Origin: Marinagarivorans cellulosilyticus
GTDB taxonomy: Bacteria > Pseudomonadota > Gammaproteobacteria > Pseudomonadales > Cellvibrionaceae
NCBI RefSeq assembly: GCF_021655555.1
Contig: NZ_AP023086.1
Coordinates: forward strand, 3,440,685 to 3,504,684
Length of the DNA: 64,000 nucleotides
Direction of reading: 5' to 3'
Positions within the stretch are counted from its first letter, which is position 1. Every line of letters starts with the position of its first letter. The translations under genes were made by a program, and so were the position numbers. Shown piece by piece: positions 42,976 to 50,155 of the stretch. The notes beneath the pieces were generated by a model. That model was not told the origin of the DNA and searched no databases. It saw only the letters and a program-made list of their open reading frames with translations.

Positions 42976-43071
42976 GCTTGCAGTTCTGTTTTAAGTGCTT
43001 GTATAAATAATGCACAAATGACTTAGTTCAGGCTATCCAGTACCATTACGGCCTTGTGCCTCTACAAGAAT

Positions 43072-44610
43072 ATGACGGTTATGCCACAGTCTTATATAAA
43101 GCGCATTTTGGATGCGCGCATTTATGATTTAGCGGTTGAGACACCGCTTGATAGCGTTCCTTTAATCTCAGAAAAAACGGCCAATCAAGTTTATTTAAAA
43201 CGCGAAGATCTACAGCCGGTTTTCTCTTTTAAGCTACGCGGAGCGTACAACAAACTATTGCAATTGCCTGCGGATGTTCGGTCAAGAGGTGTAATTGCAG
43301 CCTCGGCAGGTAACCATGCTCAAGGCTTAGCCTATTCGGCACGGCACCTGAAGGTTCCCGCTACAATTGTGATGCCAGAAACAACACCCGCGATTAAAGT
43401 AAATGCAGTTAAGCGCCATGGTGCAAACGTTGTTTTACATGGTGATACTTATGATGAAGCGTCAAAGTATGCCAAGAAGCTCGTTGAAGAGCAGGGCTTA
43501 ACCTATATTGCCCCTTATGATGATCCCGATGTTATTGCAGGACAGGGAACGGTTGCTGTTGAATTATTAAGGCAGCATACCTCGGCCATTCATGCGGTTT
43601 TTATTCCTGTGGGCGGTGGCGGATTGTGTGCTGGTATGGCAGCTTACATCAAGTATGTTCGGCCTGAAATTAAAGTTTTTGCCGTAGAACCGGAGGACGC
43701 GGCCTGCTTAAAAGCCGCTATGGAGCACAAATCGCGTGTTGTTTTGCCCCAAGTCGGTATTTTTGCTGACGGTGTTGCGGTTGCTCAGATTGGTGAAGAA
43801 AATTATCGAGTATTGAAAGACACTATAGATGGTGTTATTACCGTATCAACAGATGAAATATGTGCCGCAATTAAGGATATATTTGAAGATACGCGCTCAA
43901 TTGCGGAGCCTGCAGGTGCCTGCTCACTTGCGGGCCTAAAAAAATATGTAGAGCAAACGGGTTGTGCTGATCAAACCTTAATGGCCGTGCACAGTGGCGC
44001 CAATACTAATTTTGATCGCTTGCGTTATATTTCTGAGCGTACTGAAATTGGCGAGCGTCGCGAGGCAATTTTGGCGGTTAGTATTCCTGAAAAACCGGGC
44101 GCTTATTTAGCTTTTTGTGAATTGCTCGGTAAGCGCAATATCACAGAATTCAATTACCGCTACGCTGAAGGCAAACAGGCTAAAATTTTTGTGGGTTTGC
44201 AAATTGGGCCGGAAAGCGCCGATAAGCAGGCACTGCTTTCGAGTCTCGAAAATAATGGTTATAGCGTTATTGATATGACGGATAACGAAATGGCGAAGCT
44301 ACATATTCGCCATATGGTCGGTGGTCATGCTCCTGCTAGCTTAGCGAATGAGGTTGTGTATCGGTTTGAATTCCCTGAGCGGCCCGGGGCGTTGCTTAAA
44401 TTCTTAACGGTATTGGCTGATCGCTGGAATATCTCGCTTTTTCACTATCGCAATCACGGCGCAGCTTATGGTCGTGTGCTTATTGGGCTGCAAGTGGATC
44501 CGCAGCAACGAAAAGCTGTTGAGGCACATTTACAGGCTTTAAATTACCCTTTCTGGGATGAAAGCGATAATGCGGCCTACCAAAACTTCCTAGCTGCATT
44601 AGATAGCTAA
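43072..44610 (+). CDS. ilvA: Threonine ammonia-lyase, biosynthetic (IlvA)
   Basis: 512-residue PLP enzyme making 2-oxobutanoate for isoleucine. The PLP lysine is in VFSFKLRGAYNK, with ASAGNHAQGLAYSA, the GGGGLCAG phosphate loop and HSGANTNFDRL. Two C-terminal ACT-like regulatory domains follow (about 330-420 and 430-512: EKPGAYLAFCELLGKRNITEFNYRYA and ERPGALLKFLTVLADRWNISLFHYRNHG), giving isoleucine/valine feedback as in the long biosynthetic form. A TTG at 43054 is in frame; ATG 43072 or 43081 is more likely. It stands alone, with a perfect hairpin in the convergent gap after it. Confidence 0.95.
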   Translation: MTVMPQSYIKRILDARIYDLAVETPLDSVPLISEKTANQVYLKREDLQPVFSFKLRGAYNKLLQLPADVRSRGVIAASAGNHAQGLAYSARHLKVPATIVMPETTPAIKVNAVKRHGANVVLHGDTYDEASKYAKKLVEEQGLTYIAPYDDPDVIAGQGTVAVELLRQHTSAIHAVFIPVGGGGLCAGMAAYIKYVRPEIKVFAVEPEDAACLKAAMEHKSRVVLPQVGIFADGVAVAQIGEENYRVLKDTIDGVITVSTDEICAAIKDIFEDTRSIAEPAGACSLAGLKKYVEQTGCADQTLMAVHSGANTNFDRLRYISERTEIGERREAILAVSIPEKPGAYLAFCELLGKRNITEFNYRYAEGKQAKIFVGLQIGPESADKQALLSSLENNGYSVIDMTDNEMAKLHIRHMVGGHAPASLANEVVYRFEFPERPGALLKFLTVLADRWNISLFHYRNHGAAYGRVLIGLQVDPQQRKAVEAHLQALNYPFWDESDNAAYQNFLAALDS

Positions 44611-44623
44611 TTCAACATTATGG

Positions 44624-44647
44624 GCGCTACTGAAATCTCAGTAGCGC
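44624..44647. terminator. Perfect hairpin between ilvA and the GH26-like gene
   Basis: GCGCTACTGA (44624-44633) and TCAGTAGCGC (44638-44647) form a 10-bp perfect stem with a 4-base loop between convergent genes. There is no T run on either side, so it may be a weak or Rho-assisted terminator or an RNA 3'-end stabiliser. Confidence 0.55.
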
Positions 44648-44655
44648 ACAGTCTG

Positions 44656-45888
44656 TTAGTTTTCCTTTAGCCATTCCTTTTCGTTGATAGTCTCTACCGT
44701 GGCGGTTCTGGAATCTTCGAGTAGCTCTTTAGCACTAAGGTTGTTTTTGATAGAGCGTAATGTGTCAGCGTTATTGGTTTGGGTGTCGTGGTCGGCAATC
44801 CAGTAAGCTATATGCTTATACTTGCCCTGAAGCTCGACAATATAGTTTGTGTTGGTGAATGTTCCGTCTGCCGCTTGTGGTGCGAGTCTCGTCATACCAA
44901 GCGGTTTGTCTAAGTTGGTATAGCTTGCGTAGTCGAGAATACTGACCTCATTGCTGTAGCTAATACCCGCGACTATATCCACGTCGCTTGCGCCTGGGTA
45001 GCCCCAAGTTGCCGTTTTTCGCTCGGATTCCAAGCCGGTGCGTGGTGCATAAACCCAGAGTAGGTGAGTGAGGTTTTCTTTTGCTAGTTCGTCGGCAACG
45101 TGTGACCACAATGCTTTAAATTCACTTTCTGTTGTTACTGAGTTAGCCGATGTGTCACTGCTTTCATCTTGACTCGGTGGTGTGGGACCGTACCAATACT
45201 CGGTGGTGTTCATTTGTGGGAATGGCGCAAATAACACAGGAACTTTCTTGTCGTCCAAGTCTTTGAGGGCGCCAATAACGATGCCGAGTTGCTCGTCAAA
45301 TTCGTTAAATGCCGCAAGGGCATCACCTTCTAGTGCAGTCTCATCGCCATATAAAATGGTGATGTCTGTATCATCCGATGCTGCAAGCTGATTTTCTACC
45401 GAGCCATCGCTTGCCGTCCAGGGGTTTATAGGAGTCCAAGTGACGCTGACAATGCCGCCCATATTCGAGTGTTTTTCTAGTGCTAGGTTTGCGTCTTTTA
45501 ATGTGTCGAGGTCGTACTGCTGGCTTTTTTCGTAATCAATACTAATCACCGCAATACGCTTGTCGTAATCATCGGCAAGGTCTTCAACGAGCGATTGATA
45601 GCTGCGAAATGCATTCCCTGTCTCTTGTATTTCATTGCCGTTACCTAAACTTTGGCCTGAAAGGGTATAGCCGGATATTACGGTACAGGTTATATCTGCA
45701 ATTAGCTCAAAAACAACTTGGGCTTTATCGGCGATGTTTTCGTTGATTGGCGCAGAGTTGCAGCCTGGCGAATCCTCGTCTTCTGGGTTGTTATCCTCAT
45801 AAATGCGGTTGTAGCCGGATTTGCAGGCAACAAGTGTTGTGCAAGCGCACGCTATAGCTATGCCTGCGAGAGTATTGTGTAGTGACAT
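44656..45888 (-). CDS. GH26-like lipoprotein lacking expected catalytic residues
   Basis: 410-residue predicted lipoprotein (lipobox LVAC, Cys22, then an acidic linker). The body resembles glycoside hydrolase family 26 (beta-mannanase type): VTWTPINPW matches the SWHxxNP strand, VPVLFAPFPQMNTTEYWYG matches the RPFHEMNGxWFWWG acid/base strand, and SEFKALWSHVADELAKENLTHLLWVYAPR matches the following helix and strand. WGYPGASDVDIVAGISY matches YPGDDYVDIVGxDxY, and GMTRLAP lies where the nucleophile Glu is expected. The His is Thr, the His-Glu pair is Pro224-Gln225, and the nucleophile position is Arg334, so it is probably inactive and perhaps binds glycans. ATG start with AAGGAA. Confidence 0.65.
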   Translation of the reverse strand: MSLHNTLAGIAIACACTTLVACKSGYNRIYEDNNPEDEDSPGCNSAPINENIADKAQVVFELIADITCTVISGYTLSGQSLGNGNEIQETGNAFRSYQSLVEDLADDYDKRIAVISIDYEKSQQYDLDTLKDANLALEKHSNMGGIVSVTWTPINPWTASDGSVENQLAASDDTDITILYGDETALEGDALAAFNEFDEQLGIVIGALKDLDDKKVPVLFAPFPQMNTTEYWYGPTPPSQDESSDTSANSVTTESEFKALWSHVADELAKENLTHLLWVYAPRTGLESERKTATWGYPGASDVDIVAGISYSNEVSILDYASYTNLDKPLGMTRLAPQAADGTFTNTNYIVELQGKYKHIAYWIADHDTQTNNADTLRSIKNNLSAKELLEDSRTATVETINEKEWLKEN

Positions 45889-46018
45889 TCGGTATTCCTT
45901 GTTTATCTGCTTATTGCCACATTAGCATGCTATGCATAATGTGGCTTTGTTCGAATTCTCTTAAAGGACTCTTGTCGAGTATAGTGCCCTTGCTGGAGCG
46001 TTTCCTCAGCTAAGCTTT

Positions 46019-46052
46019 CCCCAAAAAATTACTATTTTGAGAGATACCCTAT
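46019..46052. repeat. Remnant of the dispersed inverted-repeat element
   Basis: About 30 bases here (AAAAAATTACTATTTTGAGAGATACCCTA core) match the right end of the element at 59104-59336 at about 22 of 28 positions. Only this one end is recognisable; it lies between the GH26-like gene and the large kinase gene. Confidence 0.45.
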
Positions 46053-46088
46053 AAGTCATCTAATAAGCATCAGCATGTGTTGTAGCGT

Positions 46089-48875
46089 TTATACATCAAA
46101 GAGTGCGCTTTCATCTATTTCGGCAGTGAATAATTGCGCCTGCTCAAGCTTAAGTAATAGCTGCTGAACTTCTGACCTTACTTGCATTGAAAGTTCGGAG
46201 CTTTGTGCTATTAGGTTATCTGAAATTTCACATTGCTGTTGTAGCAATATAAAGCCTGAGTACGATAATCCGCCGCGTAATTTATGAATAGGGCCAGAAA
46301 GCTCTTCGAGTGATTGAGTAGCTAAGCCTTGTTCTATAGCTGTTTTAAATTGCTCAAATTCTTGTATGAGCATTTTATACATATCCAGTGCGAGCGCGGC
46401 GTTGCCTTTGGTGTAATCAAGGCTTTTTTGTACACTAAAAACGGGGTCTTTATCGCTTTTGGGGGCGTTGTTTGGCGTTGCCGCTGGCACCTCTGTGCTC
46501 GTATTGGGGGCGTGTGCAAGTTCTGGTTTGTGGTTGTGTACGCTGGCCGTGCGCGTTTCTATCCATCGATACAGTGCATGCTTTAGGTCGTGGTCGCTCA
46601 CGGGTTTTGTCAAATAATCATCCATACCAGACATCAAAATCTTGGCTCTTTGCTCTGGCAGGGCATTCGCTGTGAGTGCGACAATAGGGACCCGTTGTGA
46701 TTTGTGTTGTGCTTCGTGTTTGCGAATGGCTGTTGTTGCTTGGAGTCCATCCATTTCTGGCATTTGAACATCCATGAAAATAATATCGGGTTTGTCTTCT
46801 AAAAATGCATTAAGCGCCTGCTTTCCGTTGGCAACGGCTTTTATCGAATGGTTTTTTTGCTGTAAAAAAGCGCAGACTAGCTTGGTGTTTGCGGGGTTAT
46901 CGTCGGCAACCAAAATCTTGAGGTGCTGGCGTGCAATTGGTATTTCTGTGTCATCGGGGCTGCCCGATATGCGCCTTAATAGCTGGCTAAAAGCGTCGCC
47001 CATTATGGGGCGGGTTATAAAGTGGGCATCGTGCCATTGGGCTCCGCTTTCTATTTGGCGCCGAATATTGGATGGGGCAATAATAACAACGTGTAGTTGA
47101 GGGATTGAAAATAGCGCTTCTAAGTGTTTTTCTAGCCGGCTTTTATTAAAACGGCGGCCGTCGGTAGCAAAGTCTAGGATGACTAAGTTAGCGCGGGCGG
47201 CGCTGATGGCGGCAATTAATTTATCTGGGTTGTTTTCTATCGCGGGTGTGATATTCCATGTTTTAAGAGCAATCACGACTTCTTGCCGGCTAAATGGGTT
47301 GTTGTCGCAAACAACGGCGCGAATATTGGCTGTATCTAGTGTAATTGTTGGGTCAAGCTGTGTTTCTGTTTGGCCAAGCTCGATAGTGAAAAAGAAAGTA
47401 ATTCCTTCCCCTGATAAGTCGACAGTGATATTGCCCTGCATTCGTTCCGCGAGTGCTTTTGCTATGGTTAGGCCAAGCCCCGTGGCATCGCCGACCGGAA
47501 GGCTGCCTTGGCTAGCTAATGCTTGCTGTAATTGTGTTTGTTGTTTGATATTTAGCCGTGCGGATGGGTTTTTCAAACTAAATTGAATCCCCATTTTGCT
47601 ATCGGCTTTGTGCTGAATAGTGCATTCAACAATTAAGTCGCCAGAGGATTCAATGCCGACTAAACAATGAATAAGGTTGTTAAGTACTTGTTTTAGCCTA
47701 AGGGGGTCGCCCAGCAGTGTTGGTGGAATGGCGGGGTCGATCAATTGAATTAAGCGCAATTGGCTTTCGTTGGCGCTGGGTGCGTAAACCTGCAAAATTT
47801 CAGCAACAGTATCCTTGATTTTCACGGGTTTATATTCGAATGTCATTGTGCCAGATTCAAGGCGTGAAAAATCAATGACGTCATTAATCACCGTAAGCAG
47901 CCCTTGTGCAGACTGTTCAATGGTGGCTAGGTAATCTTTTTGCTGGTCGCTGAGCTGCGTCTTGATCAGAAGATTAGTGAAGCCAAGAATGCCATTTAAC
48001 GGTGTGCGTATTTCGTGGCTGGTGGTTGCAAGTAGTTCAGATTTATCGGCCGAGGCCTGCAATGCATTTTTTCGTGCAATATCAAGCTCGATGTTTTGGA
48101 TTTCTACGGTTTCCAAAGATTCCCGCAGTTCTTGTGTGGCTTGATCAATATAGTGTTGGGTGCTGTCTTTTAAGTCTTTATTCATATCCAGCAGTTGTTG
48201 GACGGCATGAATTAGGTTTGCGTAAAGGTGGTTTTGCGGAATGGTTAGTACGGCATCAAAATTTTCTGCCGCAGCTTGCTGTAGCTCTTGCGTAAGGCGG
48301 CTAATGGGCGTTATTAACTGTCGGTGGCATCGCATTGCAAGCCAAGCAATGGTTATCCCGGCAATGCCAGTACACAATATGCCCCACAGTAAGGTTTGAA
48401 AAAATAATAGTGAGGCAGGGGTGTCATTCATTGTGGCTACAACCCAGAACTTCTTTCCATTAAGGCTTTTGCTTTGGAAGGCTAAATGGGTGTGCGCATC
48501 GTGCTGGAGCTGGCTGTCCTTATTTGTATTGATCCAATTAAAGCTTCGGTGTTGTGAGGGTAGGCCTACGTGAGCTAAGGGTTGAAGTGAATTGTTAAGC
48601 AGTGTGAATTGCTCATAAAGGCTAGTATGCAATGCAATATTTGCATGTGTTTGAAACCACTGCTCCATGCTTTTGTTGTCTGCTGGGGAGGCTATTTGCT
48701 GTGCGAAATATTTTGCTAAAAAGTGGTAGCTTGCGCGATTTAAGTTCTCCCTATGGGAATTATGCAATAGCACGAATGTTGCAATGCACAAGACGCAGGT
48801 GATGAAAATTGGAGTGACAATGAGTGTCAGTACGGGTTTGCCGTTAGCATCCCATTTTATAGGTGATGTGAGCAA
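46089..48875 (-). CDS. gacS: GacS/BarA-type hybrid histidine kinase with a degenerate ATPase domain
   Basis: 928 residues: TM1 (about 15-38), periplasmic domain, TM2 (about 157-180), HAMP, HisKA with H287 (TSHEIRTPLNG), ATPase region (about 385-500), a receiver-like domain with D569, a receiver with D702 (FMDVQMPEMDG) and K757, and a C-terminal Hpt with H864 (HKLRGG). This is the GacS/BarA layout, and the position upstream of cysM-relA-mazG is that of gacS in Pseudomonas. However, the N-box reads NLIHCLVG (Asn of NAxKF is Cys404), and the G1 box DxGxG reads NPSAR (436-440). Only G2 (TGLGLTIAK) is kept, so ATP binding may be lost. TTG start with AAGGA 7-9 bases upstream. Confidence 0.85.
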   Translation of the reverse strand: MLTSPIKWDANGKPVLTLIVTPIFITCVLCIATFVLLHNSHRENLNRASYHFLAKYFAQQIASPADNKSMEQWFQTHANIALHTSLYEQFTLLNNSLQPLAHVGLPSQHRSFNWINTNKDSQLQHDAHTHLAFQSKSLNGKKFWVVATMNDTPASLLFFQTLLWGILCTGIAGITIAWLAMRCHRQLITPISRLTQELQQAAAENFDAVLTIPQNHLYANLIHAVQQLLDMNKDLKDSTQHYIDQATQELRESLETVEIQNIELDIARKNALQASADKSELLATTSHEIRTPLNGILGFTNLLIKTQLSDQQKDYLATIEQSAQGLLTVINDVIDFSRLESGTMTFEYKPVKIKDTVAEILQVYAPSANESQLRLIQLIDPAIPPTLLGDPLRLKQVLNNLIHCLVGIESSGDLIVECTIQHKADSKMGIQFSLKNPSARLNIKQQTQLQQALASQGSLPVGDATGLGLTIAKALAERMQGNITVDLSGEGITFFFTIELGQTETQLDPTITLDTANIRAVVCDNNPFSRQEVVIALKTWNITPAIENNPDKLIAAISAARANLVILDFATDGRRFNKSRLEKHLEALFSIPQLHVVIIAPSNIRRQIESGAQWHDAHFITRPIMGDAFSQLLRRISGSPDDTEIPIARQHLKILVADDNPANTKLVCAFLQQKNHSIKAVANGKQALNAFLEDKPDIIFMDVQMPEMDGLQATTAIRKHEAQHKSQRVPIVALTANALPEQRAKILMSGMDDYLTKPVSDHDLKHALYRWIETRTASVHNHKPELAHAPNTSTEVPAATPNNAPKSDKDPVFSVQKSLDYTKGNAALALDMYKMLIQEFEQFKTAIEQGLATQSLEELSGPIHKLRGGLSYSGFILLQQQCEISDNLIAQSSELSMQVRSEVQQLLLKLEQAQLFTAEIDESALFDV

Positions 48876-49223
48876 CTTAGTGTCCTTGTGTTAGTGTCGA
48901 ATAGCGGGGTGTACGCAAGTTCTTTGGTCGCGTTAACGTTTTAGCGTATCACCAGAGCGGCTAGCTTAGAACTTGCATTATATAGTGAATGGCGTGATAC
49001 CCGACAGATAGCCAAATAGAATCTGTAGTGAAAAGCTAATAGTTGAGGCGTAATTCTGCGAATTTGAGCTTACTTTCTATATTTTCGTCGTCAAGGTAGA
49101 ATGCGCGCCCTTTATAAAAGCCGTTTTGAGTGTGTTTTTAGGCGTAAGTCACGCGAGTTGCAGATTAAAGTGGCTGAGGGCAATAAAAAAACGTTGTTAT
49201 ATTTGTAAAAAGAGGTTTGCAAT
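48876..49223. promoter_or_regulatory. Divergent control region between the kinase and cysM
   Basis: About 350 bp with no gene. It should hold the promoters of both divergent units; a TTGCAT...TATAGTG-like stretch lies near 48974-48990 but no clear consensus pair was found. Confidence 0.25.
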
Positions 49224-50141
49224 ATGAACACTAGCAAGAACACTACTGGTGAAGGTGAGTTTCCAACAATTGAAGCTTTTATTGGTAAAACTCCTCTTGT
49301 TCGTTTACAGCGCTTGCCCGGCAAAACCAGTAATGTGGTCTTGGTTAAGCTGGAGGGGAATAACCCCGCGGGTTCCGTAAAGGATCGCGCTGCACATTCA
49401 ATGATAACGGCGGCAGAAAAGCGTGGTGATATTAAATCTGGGGATACTTTAATAGAGGCTACAAGCGGCAATACGGGTATTGCCCTCGCCATGGTTGCAG
49501 CTATTAAAGGGTACAAAATAATATTAATTATGCCGGAAAATAGTACCGAAGAACGTAAAGCCTCTATGGCGGCGTATGGTGCGGAGCTAATATTAGTTTC
49601 AAAAGACGATGGCATGGAGGGTGCCCGAGACCTTGCTTTAGCAATGCAGGAGCGCGGTGAAGGTAAAGTGCTTAATCAATTTGCAAATGCGGATAACCCT
49701 TTAGCGCATTATTGCGGAACTGGACCTGAGCTTTGGCATCAAACCGGTGCGCGAATTACCCATTTTGTTAGCGCGATGGGCACAACAGGTACCATCGTGG
49801 GAACTTCACGTTTTTTAAAAGAGAAAAACCCGAATATTCATATTGTTGGTTTGCAGCCTGAGTCAGGTGCAAGCATTCCAGGAATAAGAAAGTGGCCAAA
49901 AGAATACTTACCGTCTATTTTTGATGATGAAAATATCGATAGCGTGGTTTCTATGGGGCAAGCGAAGGCTGAGCAAACCATGCGTGATCTTGCTGCGAAA
50001 GAGGGTATTTTTTGCGGCGTATCTTCTGGAGGCGCAGTTGCTGCCGCCTTAGATCTTAGCTTATCTGTTGAAAATGCCGTTATTGTTGCCATTATTTGTG
50101 ACCGCGGGGATCGGTACTTATCCTCTGGTTTGTTTAATTAA
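49224..50141 (+). CDS. cysM: Cysteine synthase B
   Basis: 305-residue PLP enzyme that makes cysteine from O-acetylserine and sulfide or thiosulfate. The PLP lysine is in LEGNNPAGSVKDRAAHSM, the substrate loop in EATSGNTGIALAM, and the phosphate loop in GTTGTIVGTSRFLKE. The longer N-terminus before FIGKTPLVRLQRL and the KWPKEYLPSIFDDENID segment match CysM rather than CysK. AGAGG site 9 bases before the ATG. It is 14 bp from relA and divergent from the kinase gene, which matches the Pseudomonas order except that rlmD is missing between cysM and relA. Confidence 0.94.
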   Translation: MNTSKNTTGEGEFPTIEAFIGKTPLVRLQRLPGKTSNVVLVKLEGNNPAGSVKDRAAHSMITAAEKRGDIKSGDTLIEATSGNTGIALAMVAAIKGYKIILIMPENSTEERKASMAAYGAELILVSKDDGMEGARDLALAMQERGEGKVLNQFANADNPLAHYCGTGPELWHQTGARITHFVSAMGTTGTIVGTSRFLKEKNPNIHIVGLQPESGASIPGIRKWPKEYLPSIFDDENIDSVVSMGQAKAEQTMRDLAAKEGIFCGVSSGGAVAAALDLSLSVENAVIVAIICDRGDRYLSSGLFN

Positions 50142-50155
50142 GATATTGAGTTCTC

